Both the position numbers and the translations under genes were made by a program. This document shows positions 34,480 to 45,025 of a DNA stretch of 64,000 nt, piece by piece. Source of the stretch: Capra hircus (taxonomy: Eukaryota > Chordata > Mammalia > Artiodactyla > Bovidae); the NCBI RefSeq assembly GCF_001704415.2, contig NC_030836.1:26200001-26264000 (forward strand), in the 5' to 3' direction. The notes beneath the pieces are model-generated. The model was not told the DNA's origin. It did no database searches and worked only from the letters and a program-made list of their open reading frames with translations. How positions within the stretch are numbered: the stretch's first letter is position 1; the number at the start of each line of letters is the position of its first letter.

Positions 34480-35330
34480 CTGCTGTGATGTACAAAATTG
34501 CTATGCTCTGATGAGGAGAAAATTGTCATGGTCTCAACTCTCATAGAGCTTGCAGTCTAGACCCAGAAAGGCATTAATCAAATAATCATGTATGCAAGTT
34601 ATAATTATTTAATGCAGTAAATGCTAGAAAGAAGAGTTCAATGTATCAAAAGTTATAATGGGAGAGTGTTTGTATTCAAAGAAATTATGTTTCTCTTTCA
34701 TGTGTATAAATATTTGTTGTTCAGTTGCTCAGTTGTGTCTGACTCTTTGTGACCCCATGGACTGCATCATTCCAGGCGTCCCTGTCCTTTACTATCTCCT
34801 GGAGTTTGCTCAAACTCATGTTCGTTGAGTCGATGATACCATCCAACCATCTCATTCTCTGTCCCCCACATTCTCCTCCTGCTCTCAATCTTTTCCAATG
34901 AGAAGTATCCACATTAATATCTGTTATTATTGTTATTTGAAGAACTAGGTAGTGTTCCTTGGAGGTCCAGGGGAACTTCTCTGAGAAACTGTTATCTGAG
35001 TTGAGAGCCAAAGAGAGATTAAGAGTGTAGGGAAGGGAAGGGAGAAAGCATTTTAGGCCGAGGCAACAACAAGTTGGTCACTGTCAAGATTTTGATCTCC
35101 ATATTAGGAGGTTTAAGAAAAGTTAAGAGGGTTTTCAGTAGCAACGTGCTTGAGTATTTAGGGGAGAGAGGACATATGAAGAGAAAACTCTGGCTATCAT
35201 GGGGAGAGTGGCTGGAGGATCTAGAATAAATTAAGGGAGCCAAATAAGGAAGATGCTTGAACTATAGAACTTTGAGATCATTGGTCAGGAAAAGGGGAAA
35301 AGATAGTAACAAGGTCAGAGAAATGCTATT
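34480..35330 (-). mobile_element. L2-like remnant, interrupted by BovB
   Basis: CATAGAGCTTGCAGTCTAGA followed downstream by TTCCTTGGAGGTCCAGGGGA and AGAGAAAACTCTGGCT-type sequence resembles an antisense L2 stretch. Assignment is from memory of the family and is tentative. Confidence 0.4.
34716..34900 (-). mobile_element. BovB 3' end, short
   Basis: TTGTTGTTCAGTTGCTCAG, GTGACCCCATGGACTGC, CATCTCATTCTCTGTCCCC: the last ~180 bp of BovB in antisense, inside the L2-like block. Confidence 0.9.
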
Positions 35331-35463
35331 GGGAATGTATGTGGATTAACGTCCTGCTTTAGCCTAATCTGATAACATCAGGACGGAACTTCATTTTTGC
35401 ATTTACGGTTCTGTACCTGAATGTACATTGAGAACTGGACTTAGATTCAAGTAATCAGGTAAA

Positions 35464-35690
35464 ATGAAGTGAAAGTGAAAGTGAATGTGTTAGTCACTCA
35501 GTCATGTCCGACTCTTTGCGACCTCATGGACTGTAGCCCGCCAGGCTCCTCTGCCCATGGAATTCTCCAGGCAAGAATACTGGAGTGGGTTGCCATTCCC
35601 TTCTCCAGCAGATCCTCCTGACCCAAGGATTGAACCCGGCTGTCCCGCATTGCAGGCAGATTCTTTGCCATCTAAGCCACCAAGGATCCC
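35464..35690 (-). mobile_element. Bov-tA SINE with target-site duplication
   Basis: Antisense Bov-tA (GTCATGTCCGACTCTTTGCG to CTAAGCCACCAAGGATC). TAATCAGGTAAA flanks it at 35452-35463 and 35691-35702. Confidence 0.94.
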
Positions 35691-35846
35691 TAATCAGGTA
35701 AACCTCCCTCTCTAGTATCTCCTGGGAACACCCAGAAGATTGGAACCAACAAAGGAGAGTAACAAGATGAGAATGAGGATAATAGAACCTCAGGTTTTGA
35801 GATTAGAACATTGAAAATTAGTTTTGGCATGATTTGTAAACAACAC

Positions 35847-36640
35847 CAGTTCAGTTCAGTTGCTCAGTCGTGTCTGACTCTTTGCGACCTCATGGACTGC
35901 AGTACGCCAGGCCTCCCTGTCCTTCACCAACTCCCAGAGCTTGCTCAGACTCATGTCCATCGAGTTGGTGATGCCATCCAACCGTCTTACCCTCTGTCTT
36001 CCCCTTCTTCCCATGGCTTCAATTGTTTCCAACATCAGGGTCTTTCCCAATGAGTCAGTTGTTCCCATCAAGTGACCAAAGTATTGGAATCTCAGCTTCA
36101 GCATCAGTCCTTATGAATATTCAGGGCTGGTTTCCTTTAGGACTGATTCGTTTGATCTCCTTGAGGTTCAAGGGCCTCTCAAGAGTCTTGAACACCAAAG
36201 TTCAAAAACATCAATTCTTCGGTGTTCTGCTTTCTTTATAGTCAGCAACATAATGCATAACAACATAACACAACATAACACATCCCATAAACAACATAAC
36301 ACATACTAATTTGCAACTGGTATCCCCAATTAGTTTCAGGAGCTCTCTAGCCTTCCCCTTTCTATTGTTTTCCTCTACTTCCTTGCATTGTTCATTGAAG
36401 AACAACTTATTATCTCTTCTTGTTATTCTCTGGAACTCTGGATTCAAAAGGGTGTACACTTCCCTTTCTCCTTTGCCTTTCACTTCTCTCCTTTTCTCAG
36501 CTATTTATAAGGCCTACTCAGACAACCATTTTGCTACTTGCATTTCTTCTTCTTGGGAATGGTTTTGATCACTGACTCAAATACAATGTTATGAACCTCT
36601 GTCCATAATTCCTCAGGCAGTCTATCAGATCTAATCCCTT
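35847..36640 (-). mobile_element. BovB with internal deletion
   Basis: The 3' end (35847-36245: CAGTTCAGTTCAGTTGCTCA, CCCAATGAGTCAGTTG, GGTTCAAGGGCC) is joined through an ACAACATAAC-type repeat to the linker region upstream of the reverse transcriptase (36310-36640). On the minus strand that part encodes EFQRITRRDNKLFFNEQ and KARELLKLIGDT, matching the BovB linker. The whole reverse-transcriptase segment is missing. U3 duplicon sequence resumes right after. Confidence 0.8.
36246..36305. repeat. ACAACATAAC-type microsatellite
   Basis: Irregular repeats of AACATAACAC, ACAACATAACAC and CATAAACAACATAAC lie exactly at the BovB deletion junction. Confidence 0.75.
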
Positions 36641-36807
36641 GAATCTAAGGTATTAGAAACTGAGGTATTTAACAACTAAACATGATTGGAGAGGTTCAAC
36701 AGTAGATGGAATTACCAAAAAAAGAGAGAAGTTACAAACTCACAAATCACAGGATATGTTAGAACTAGATAAGGAGCCTTATTTTTAAATAGTGATAAAG
36801 CATACGA

Positions 36808-37045
36808 AAGGGCTTCCCAGGTGGCGCAGCGGTAAAGCATCCACCTGCCAATGCAGGAGATGCAGGTTCAATCCCTGTATTGGGAAGATGCCCTGGAGTA
36901 GGAAATGGCAACACATTCCAGTATATTTCCCTGGGAAATTCTATGGACCCAGGAGCCTGGAGGGCCCCAGTCCATGGCATCGCAAAGTGTTGACCAGGAC
37001 TGAGCATGTGCACACACACACATGCACACACAAAGACACACAAAG
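36808..37045 (+). mobile_element. Bov-tA SINE with (CA)n tail
   Basis: GGGCTTCCCAGGTGGCGCAG head to GTGTTGACCAGGACTGAGCA, then CACACACACACATGCACACA to about 37045. Private to U3. Confidence 0.92.
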
Positions 37046-37850
37046 ATTACAAAGCATAAAATTTACTATCTTTACCATTTGAAGTATATAGTGCAGCAGT
37101 ATTAAGTATATTCATGCTGTTGTGCAACTAAACTTCAGAACTTTTTCATCTTGTAAAAGGAAGCTCTATATTCATTAAACTACCTATCTTACCCTCCCCA
37201 GTCCCTGAAACCACCTTCCCACCTTCTTTTTCTATCATTTAACCACTCCAAAAACCTCAGATAGCTGGAATCCTGCAGTATTTGTCTTTTTGTGGTGGCT
37301 TATTTCAATTAACTTAATCTTCTCAAGGTTCATCCATCAAGTAGCATCCAACTATGTCAATTTCCGTCCTTTTCAAAGTGGGAGTAATATTCTATGTATG
37401 TATATACCACATTTTGACTATCCTTCTATTATTAATGGATGAAAATAGTTTTCACCTCTTACATATTGTGAATAATGCTGCTATGAACATGCTATAAACA
37501 TGAATACTCAGGATGCTTTTGGATGTATATTAGAAGTAGAATTGCTGAATCATAGGGTAATGTTAATTTAATTGAGGTATCTCCATACGATTTTCCATAG
37601 TGAATGCCCCATTTTACAGTTCCCACAGTGTACAATGGTTCTAATTTCACCGTTTCCCCCCCCCACCCTTTTTCCTTTTTTTGTCAGTGAATGCAATTTT
37701 AGTGGATGGTAGGTGACATTTCCTTGGAACTTGACTTGCATTTCCCTAATGGTAGTGATATTAAGCGTCTTTTCATATGCTTGTTGTCTGCTTTGCAGAA
37801 TGTCTATTTCAGATCTTTACCCTCCTTTTAATCAAGTTGTTTTTGTTGTT
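37046..37850 (-). mobile_element. Old mammal-wide L1 (U3 copy)
   Basis: Counterpart of 3231-4025: CTCAAGGTTCATCCATC, TATACCACATTTTGACTA, GATTTTCCATAGTGAATG. Uninterrupted here, unlike U1 and U2. Confidence 0.72.
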
Positions 37851-38144
37851 GATGATGGAGTAAGATTTTAATAATTGGTGTTTGCATGTGTGTGTGTGCA
37901 CATATAAGTAAAATTTTATGTTTTGTGCTATGCTAAAGTTTTAGATACATAAAGTATTTAAACTGGTTTATTTATTTTATTTTTGCAATTCCAGTCATCA
38001 CAACACTGATTTAAGAGTCAAGAAAAGTGGATGGAGTTCATTCAGAATTGGTTTTCTTACATCTTCAACGTTAAAGAGAATATATTTTTAAAATTAATGT
38101 AGTTGTTTTGTATCCCAATTACTTCACTCATGTTTCTAACTTCA

Positions 38145-38360
38145 CTTGACCTTGATGGCTCAAGCAGTAAAGAATCCCTCTGCAATGCCAGAGACACAGG
38201 AGATGAGGGTATGATCGCTGAGTTTGGAAGACCCTTTGCCAAGGAAATGGCAATCCACTCCAGTACTCATGCCTGAGAAATCCCATGGATTGAGCAGTCT
38301 GGCAAGCTACAGTCCACAAGGTTGCAGAGTCAGACAGGACTGAGCACATATGCATATATG
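38145..38360 (+). mobile_element. Bov-tA SINE, diverged
   Basis: CTTGACCTTGATGGCTCAAG head, CCAAGGAAATGGCAATCCAC body, GAGTCAGACAGGACTGAGCA end followed by (CATATATG)-type repeats. Confidence 0.87.
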
Positions 38361-38427
38361 CATATACTCTGTTTCCATGTAAATAAGTAAACAATTGCAT
38401 CATAATTTGAAAGGCGAGGTGGTATCG

Positions 38428-38512
38428 ATTCATTCATTCATTCAACAAACTCAATACTTATTAGGTCACTGGGCCTTGTCCTGTGGGCATAACAGTGAAT
38501 AAGACAAATGTT
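38428..38512 (-). mobile_element. L2-like remnant (U3)
   Basis: ATTCATTCATTCATTCAAC followed by GGGCATAACAGTGAATAAG; same element as in U1 and U2. Confidence 0.5.
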
Positions 38513-38656
38513 ATGGACTTTTCCATTGTAAAGACATCTCCTGAGCAAGTTTAAGTATTAGTGTGATAAGTATCTGTCCGTAATCAGTCTCCAGACTTTA
38601 CCAGATCTCAGAGCGTATGGGTTCTTCCAGCTGTGTCCAGTATTAAGCGGATAGAG

Positions 38657-38919
38657 AACTGCTGCTACTGCTGCCGCTAAGTGGCTTCAGTCGTGTCCAA
38701 CTCTGTGCAACCCCATAGAGGGCAGCCCACCAGGCTCCCCCATCTCTGGGATTCTCCAGGCAAGAACACTGGAGTGGGTTGCCATTTCCTTTCCCGATGC
38801 GTGAAAGTGAAAAGTGAAGTCGCTCAGTCCGACTCCTAGTGACCCCATGGACTGTAGTCCACCAGGCTCCTCTGTCCATAGGATTTTCCAGCCAAGAGTA
38901 CTGGAGTGGGGTGCCATTG
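38657..38919 (-). mobile_element. Bov-A2 SINE
   Basis: CTGCTGCTACTGCTGCCGC start, then two antisense Bov-A monomers (GGCAAGAACACTGGAGTGGG and GCCAAGAGTACTGGAGTGGG). Confidence 0.92.
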
Positions 38920-39804
38920 GAACTAATACTACTTAAATCCAGCATATTATCTAGGTTACACTCCCATAGCACAGGAATAAAATTCTAGGTGATCTTAAAT
39001 TTTGCAAGTCATTTTAAAAAGGCCATAGAACTATCTAAGCATATTTATCTATGCTTAAGTGAACTTCATTTTGTTCTTTTGTCTCAAGCCTTTTGTAATG
39101 GCAGCAATTTATTTTATTCAAAATTTTCACTTTTTTTGTTTTAATGGTTTCAAATAGCTTGGAAACTTTTGAGAGTAAAAGTGGAATACAGAAACTATAA
39201 ATCACTAAAATGTCATAAAAACTAAGAGCTGATGTGTCTGTGGGATCTTCAGTAAATATTACCCCCTCTTTCTCCATGGATTCTGGAGAAAACTGAGAAA
39301 TAATTATCAACTAAAATATTGTTGGAGACTAAGTTGGAAGCTGTAACTTGGTGGGAGAACCAGATAAGTATGGTAATTGAACTCAGTAATCAGGACATCT
39401 TCTCTTCAAACAACCTAGACAGGAGGGCTTCCCTAATCCTTTTACATTAGAGAGTAACCTGGGATGTTGTCAGTATGGTAGAGTAGGAAAAAGGGACAGT
39501 AGGAGCTGAGGTCTGGGACTAGACTTGGCTTTACCATAACTAAGCATGTGTTATGAATGGCAAGGTACTTATTGCTATAACTCAGTGCCACCATGTACAG
39601 AGAGGTACAGAATTAGTGGCACAGAATTAGTGGAGATAATAATAAAGTCAATATGTAAACATGACCTGTGTCAGTGCATGCTTTACCAGTTATTTACTGA
39701 ACACTCTCTGAGTATCATGAACCCTGGAGAGAGGTAATGAGGGTGAGTAAATTGCCAAGTAGGTCCTTTAGGGCAGTCATGGGGTAAGAGCTATGTAATT
39801 AACA

Positions 39805-40012
39805 AGACCTGAGCTTCAGGCCTGGTTTTCAACTTAATGCGCAACCTTGGGTTCATCTGAAGTCTCTAATCTTCAAAGTTCTGTTTACAAAATGCAAACT
39901 ACTTTATGGGGGTGATCATGATGTGAAGAATACATGAGATGATATCTGTGCAACATTCATCGCAGAGCCTGGAAAACAGATCATGTTCTGTCAATGGTAA
40001 TAAAAACTATTA
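39805..40012 (+). mobile_element. MIR-like remnant
   Basis: CAACCTTGGGTTCATCTGAA, TTCTGTTTACAAAATGCAAA, AGAGCCTGGAAAACAGATCA and CAATGGTAATAAAAACTATT follow the order of a MIR core and tail. Weak similarity. Confidence 0.45.
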
Positions 40013-40394
40013 GCAACATGGAGGAAGTGAAATGTTTATAGCCAGAAAAGGGGAATAATTACATCCTAAATGGAGGGGAAAAAAAAAAAAAGGAATGAAG
40101 AGTGGTTTGGCACAAAGATGGCTGTTAAAGATCCTTCTTGGATTGTCACAGTTTCTCACTATGAGCAGCCAGGCAACACTGACTGCCCATTCTAAGGACA
40201 AGGAACCTGTCTCCAGCTCCTTGGTATGCCTCTTGGACTTCTTTCCTAGGGTTAAGGTACCAAGGATAGTATTAGTTATAGAGTTACTATTGGGGCTCTA
40301 CGGTTTACACACAATGACAGAAAGTCTTATTAGGTAAACAAAAATCTAATGCTGTAGAAAAAGCGTTTTCTATTATCTATTTATTCATTTAAAA

Positions 40395-40910
40395 GAAAGG
40401 GAAGTTTAGAAGAGAATGCTACATGTATATGCATGGCTGAGTCCCTTTGCTGTTCACCTGAAACCATCACACCATTTCTAATTGGCTATGCTCCAGTTAG
40501 TAATACAAAATAAAAGTTAAACAAATAAAAACAACAACAACAAAAAAGAAACAGATGATCTTATTTGTAAAACAGAAATAGAGACACAGAGAATAGAAGA
40601 GAATAGAAGTATGTCTATTGAGTAGAGAATAGAAGTATGGATATTGAGCCTGAAAGCAGGGGATGAAATAGGAGATTGGGACTGACATATATACACTATT
40701 GATACTATATGTAAGATAGATAACTAGTGAGAATCTCCTGGGTAGCATAGGGAACTCTACTCAATGCTTTGTGGTGACGTAAATGGGAAGGAACTAAAAA
40801 GAAGGGATATATGGTTGGGTATGGCTGATTCACTTTATGGTGCAGAAGAAACTAACACATTATAAACCAACTATATTCCAATAAAAATTGTTTTGAAAAG
40901 AAGTAGAGAA
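40395..40910 (+). mobile_element. Old cetartiodactyl L1 3' ends (U3)
   Basis: Counterpart of 5820-6500: GCTGAGTCCCTTTGCTGTTC, GAGATTGGGACTGACATATA, AGCATAGGGAACTCTACTC, A-rich end just downstream of the OR10D stop codon. Confidence 0.7.
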
Positions 40911-40959
40911 TGATGTTAAAAGACAAGAAGTTTCTAAGATCCTTTACAAAATTCACAAT

Positions 40960-41892
40960 TTATTTCAGAGCAGTAAATACTACATTATAGAAAACCATTT
41001 TGAGGGATCTTTTCACTTCCTTGTTCCTTAAGGAATAGATTAACGAGTTCAGCATGGGTGAGACAGTATTATTTAATATTTGCACTGTGGCACCTAGCAA
41101 GGGGTTGGGTGTGGGCTGCAGATAGACAATGATTACACGTCCAAAGGCACAGAGAATGGCAGTGAGGTGGGCACTGCAGGTAGAGAAAGCTTTCTGCCTG
41201 CCCTCTGCTGAACGGATCCTCAAAATGGCAATCCCAATGCGTGTGTAGGAGACACAAACACACAACCAAAACATTAAAACCAGAAAGCCAACATTAGTGG
41301 AACTCACTCTCTGGGCCAGGGAGCTATCAGCACAAGCCAGGGGTAAGATAGCAGGAATGTCACAGAAGAAGTGGCCCACTCTATTGGGGCCACAGTAGGG
41401 TAGCTGAAAGACAAAAGCTATCAGGACGGTGGCATGAAGATAACTTAGCAACCAGGCAGCCAAGACCAAACCGACACAGACTCCAGGTCTCATGATGAGC
41501 TTATACCTCAGTGGGTGACAGATGGCAACAAAGCGATCATAAGCCATCACAGAATAGAGGCAGCCTTCCGTAGAACCCAGGAAATGATAGAAGAAGAGCT
41601 GAACAGCACATCCCTTATAAGATATGGCTCGGCTCTGGCCAGAGAGATAGAATAGCATCTTGGGACAGGTGACAGAAGGGAACAGCATGTCCAAAATCGA
41701 TAGGAGTCCCAAGAAGAAGTACATGAGAGTGTGAAGGGTTGAGGAGGAGACAATTGCTAGAAGGATGAGCAAATTGCCCAGCAAGGTCAAGGGGTAAATA
41801 AATGTGAAGATGACAAGGAGCACAGTCTCCAGTCCCTCTGTCTGAGGTATTCCCAGTAGGATGAACTCATTCAGCTCTGTGTTGTTCCTCAT
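40960..41892 (-). CDS. OR10D: Olfactory receptor, OR10D subfamily (copy 3, intact frame)
   Basis: Single-exon class II odorant receptor of 310 residues. The ATG at 41892 (MRNNTELNEF) is preferred over in-frame upstream ATGs because it matches the family start and follows a splice-acceptor-like site. GN at 39-40, MAYDRFVAIC at 116-125, the ECL2 cysteines 167, 177 and 187, KAFSTCSAHL at 234-243 and LNSLIYSLRNKEVK are present. Odd residues at conserved places: Leu56 in LHTLMYFFLG (normally LHTPMY), Arg218 in SYTRIG (Cys in the other copies) and Arg252 in FGRVI (Pro in the others). The TM4/ECL2 stretch differs strongly from copies 1 and 2 (AAWLLSYLHATVLIAFVFQ here), whereas 41502-41673 is identical to both. 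The frame is open, but function may be impaired. Ligand unknown. Confidence 0.9.
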   Translation of the reverse strand: MRNNTELNEFILLGIPQTEGLETVLLVIFTFIYPLTLLGNLLILLAIVSSSTLHTLMYFFLGLLSILDMLFPSVTCPKMLFYLSGQSRAISYKGCAVQLFFYHFLGSTEGCLYSVMAYDRFVAICHPLRYKLIMRPGVCVGLVLAAWLLSYLHATVLIAFVFQLPYCGPNRVGHFFCDIPAILPLACADSSLAQRVSSTNVGFLVLMFWLCVCVSYTRIGIAILRIRSAEGRQKAFSTCSAHLTAILCAFGRVIIVYLQPTPNPLLGATVQILNNTVSPMLNSLIYSLRNKEVKRSLKMVFYNVVFTALK

Positions 41893-41908
41893 GTTCCTGG
41901 GAGGAAGG

Positions 41909-41925
41909 TCTAGGGGAGACAAAAG
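41909..41925 (-). promoter_or_regulatory. Candidate 3' splice site upstream of OR10D copy 3
   Basis: Minus-strand TTTTGTCTCCCCTAG ending about 17 nt before the ATG at 41892; conserved with the other two copies. Confidence 0.55.
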
Positions 41926-42019
41926 ACCAGAAAGCATGAATGTGGAGGCTGACTGTGACAGACACAATACTGATACATTCATACCATTCACTCCTAAAGG
42001 AAATCAACCCTGAATATTC

Positions 42020-42290
42020 ATTGGAAGGACTGTTGCTAATCTGAAGGTCCAATTCTTTGGCACCTGAATGAAGAGCTGACTCCTTGGAAAAGACCCTGAT
42101 GCTGGGAAAGATTGAAGGCAAAAGGATAAGGGGGTGGGCAACGTATGAGATGGTTAGATAGAATGACCAACTCAATAGGCTTGGATTTGAGCAAAGTCTG
42201 GGAGTTAGTAGAAGACAGAGGAGCCAAGAATGGTGCAGTCCATGGGATGGCAAAGAGTCTGACACGACTTAGCAACTGAACAACAACTAC
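42020..42290 (+). mobile_element. BovB 3' fragment (shared, U3/U4 junction)
   Basis: ATTCATTGGAAGGACTGTTG, AAAAGACCCTGATGCTGGG, GAGTCTGACACGACTTAGC; same element as at 7640 and 24735. Confidence 0.86.
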
Positions 42291-42359
42291 CACCACCTCT
42301 GTTTAAATATAAAGATGATGTTGAAATAAGAATAAGAAATTCTGCCAAGAATATTGAGG

Positions 42360-42576
42360 GTCTAGTAAGTGCTTCCCCCATGACTCAGTGGTGTAGAATC
42401 TGCCTGCAGTGCAGGAGAAGTGAGTTCAATCCTTGGATTGAGAAGATTCCCTGAAGAAGGAAATGGCAACCCACTCTTGTATTCTTGCCTGGGAATCCCA
42501 TGGACAGAGGAGCCTAGAGGGCTACAGTCCATGGGGTCACAAAGAGTCAGACACGACAGAGAAGCTAAGCAACAAC
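42360..42576 (+). mobile_element. Bov-tA SINE (shared)
   Basis: Counterpart of 7955-8179 and 25075-25298: GCTTCCCCCATGACTCAGTG head, GAAGCTAAGCAACAAC end. Confidence 0.88.
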
Positions 42577-42814
42577 TTTATGGCAGCAGACAGCCCAGAG
42601 GTAGGCATGGTAGAGGCTCCTTTCCAATTTTCATCTTTTAAATATTTCTCATATCTTTTTCAACTTGTTTTAACGTTTCCAACACAGTGAGGTCTTCAAA
42701 TCATAAATCAACCCATGAATTCTAAGACCCTATCTAGCTCTAGCTCTATTTTTATTTTTACTTTACTTTTATGTTGGTGATTATACTGAGGAGAGCATGA
42801 GAGTCAAATTTTTG

Positions 42815-43482
42815 TTTTTTTAAATATAAATTTATTTATTTTAATTGGAGGTTAATTACTTTACAGTATTGTATTGGTTTTGCCATACATCAACACGAAT
42901 CTGCCACAGGTATACACGTGTTCCCCATCCTGAACCCCCCTCTCTCCTCCCTCCCTGTACCATCCCTCTGGGTCGTCCCAGTGCACCAGCCCCAAGCATC
43001 CAGTATCATGTATCGAACCTGGACTGGCAATTTGTTTCATATATGATATTATACATGTTTCAATGCTAGTCTCCCAAATCATCCCACCCTCTCCCTCTTC
43101 CAGAGTCCAAAATACTGTTTTATATATCTGTGTCTCTTTTGCTGTCTCACATACAGGGTTATCGTTACCATCTTTTTTTTTTTTTTTTCCACAAAAGCAT
43201 AAAAGTAGCTTTAATTTTTTTTTTTTTAACTAGATGAACAGTTCTTATAAGTTCACATGCAATAGAAACTACATTTAAAAAGTCAGCATAGCATTTTCTG
43301 TTTTTGCCTTTTAAAATATATAATGGAACTAAGTTACCATCTTTTTAAATTCCATATATATGCGTTAGTATACTGTATTGGTGTTTTTCTTTCTGGCTTA
43401 CTTCACTCTGTATAATAGGCCCCAGTTTCATCCACCTCATTAGAACTGATTCAAATGTATTCTTTTTAATGGCTGAGTAATT
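42815..43482 (-). mobile_element. L1-BT 3' end, interrupted
   Basis: TTAATTGGAGGTTAATTACT to CAGGGTTATCGTTACCATCT, then, after a retroposed insert, AAATTCCATATATATGCG to GGCTGAGTAA. Private to U4. Confidence 0.86.
43178..43332 (-). mobile_element. Retroposed 3' end of an unidentified transcript
   Basis: An insert of about 155 bp sits in the L1-BT 3' end, bordered by GTTACCATCTTTTT at 43164-43177 and 43333-43346. On the minus strand it ends AATTAAAGCTACTTTTATGC, TTTTGTGG and a long A tract, so an ATTAAA poly-A signal lies about 20-25 nt before the tail. The body does not resemble any SINE or LINE here. It looks like a 5'-truncated processed copy of an mRNA 3' UTR; the source gene is unknown. 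Confidence 0.7.
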
Positions 43483-43922
43483 TTTAAAATGAAGGATAAA
43501 ATTTGGGCACTTACGAGGCAGCATAATTGGCTGGTGCTATTGAGTTGAATGTTGCTTTTCTCTCCTTCTGCAGGAGAAGGAAGCAGTCCTGTCCTGCTGA
43601 ATTCCCATCAGCTTTTTCAGTCTGCTGGTAGACCTCCAGAGTGCTGTTTTCTGGTTACTTTCAAATAGAATGTCAAAAATCTCAGTGTGCTTTTCTCTTA
43701 TAGTAATTTCTTCTCTGACTCTAGGAACTGCAATGATTCTCAGACAAGCTTTAGTAACCTTGGTCTTCCTTTGGGTACTAGTCCCACAAGTCAGGGACCT
43801 TATTAAACAAGGGAGCAATTAATATAATCAGCCCTTAGCAATGGACAGAAAGAGAGAGAGAGGAGGAAACTAAACAGAAAATCTTTAATGATAATTTTTG
43901 TAAAATATACTTCAGTGGAATG

Positions 43923-43976
43923 ATATTCAGTTCAGTTCAGTTCAGTTGCTCTATCATGTAGGACTCTTTGTGACCC
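43923..43976 (-). mobile_element. BovB extreme 3' end (about 50 bp)
   Basis: AGTTCAGTTCAGTTCAGTTG then CTCTTTGTGACCCCAT: only the tail and last few dozen bases of BovB, inserted in U4 spacer. Confidence 0.85.
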
Positions 43977-45025
43977 CATTTGGCACATATATCACGTATT
44001 TATAGGTACATTTATATATTTACTGTTTTTTCATGTGTATGCGTTGTTTTAATCAAATAACTGCTTTACTATTTGTGTCAATAAGATTGATTTATTGCAA
44101 GGACTAGTAACTGGGTCAGCTCAGAAAATGAATGAATTGATGAAAAACTAGGCTCATGGAAGTTCTACTAGGGCAGCTCCTCAGCAGTAAGAACAGGTGG
44201 CACATCCTCAGGGCCCTGCGTCAGGTGATTCAGCCTCAGCTGCCCATTGTTTCTGGGAGCCTCAGCTCCAGATTCAAATCTGATTTCCTTGGCTGAATCA
44301 CCTGCCCGTCTCTGTGGCCAGGGTACAGGGTGCAATGGGATAGAGATTGAAAGTCCTCCAAAGTGTAGGGGAGATAAAGCCCTGTTGTTAGGGGAGAAGT
44401 GGTAGGAAACATGCTGATAAATCAAAGAACTTTTAGCTATAACTTGAAGTGTGTGTCTTTTAGTACTTGATATCTGTTCAAATGTCTAAATGCCTAGAAT
44501 ATTCAATAAGTATTTGGGGGGATAGATTTCAAAGTTTTTATTGAACACATTCATTAACTTGCTTATTTATGTATACATGGATTCATTTATTTGCACAAAT
44601 ACTGAGCCCCAATCATATCAGGCAGGGCATTAATTATTTTCCAAGAGTCAGAAAGTTTAAGGAGGGCAGAGTGGTTAATTATAGCCCCTCTGCTCAAACT
44701 TAGAGTTTATCTGAAAGGAAAAGAGTACTTGACAGTCTTATTTAAACCTTTTAAAACTCTTATGAAGTCTTCTATGGATAAGAAAACTTAGGATCTGAGA
44801 ACTTTATTTGCCCAAAATCATGGCGTTTACTTCAAAGGAACTGGAATTTGTTCTCTTTAGAACTTGTGGCCCTAAAATTTCTGATCATCAGATTTCAGGG
44901 TTTAAGGAGCACTGAGGTAGTTACATTATTCCAAGTACATCTAGAATTTCTATTTAAAAAGTAAACATTATTTTTGTTGCACATCTAACTAATGCTAAAA
45001 AGATGTAAAAGTTGATAATTCTAGG

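Larger units (their letters stand above)
38513..40365. other. 1.85 kb block present only in U3
   Basis: U1 and U2 run directly from GACAAATGTGAGGAAGC into ATTTTCTAT. U3 has GACAAATG, then about 1.85 kb, then AAGCGTTTTCTAT. The block contains a Bov-A2, a MIR-like remnant and otherwise unassigned sequence without a convincing ORF. Either U3 kept ancestral DNA lost from the U1/U2 ancestor, or it gained it. Confidence 0.7.
25299..42576. repeat. OR10D duplicon, unit U3
   Basis: Third unit, 17.3 kb. It aligns with U1 from 25299 to about 27530 and again from about 36640 to the OR10D copy. The 9.1 kb between is non-duplicon DNA: a small retroposed insert, old L1, an L1-BT 3' end, BovB, Bov-tA, L2-like sequence and a deleted BovB. 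A further block at about 38513-40365 is missing from U1 and U2. Gene-free spacer (25299-26412, 26734-27943, 37851-38144, 38361-38427) shows no coding signal. Confidence 0.83.

Noticed and set aside
36211..36483. Minus-strand frame with EFQRITRRDNK motif as a separate small gene
   Set aside because: Matches the BovB linker encoded at 31354-31827; it is part of a deleted BovB copy.
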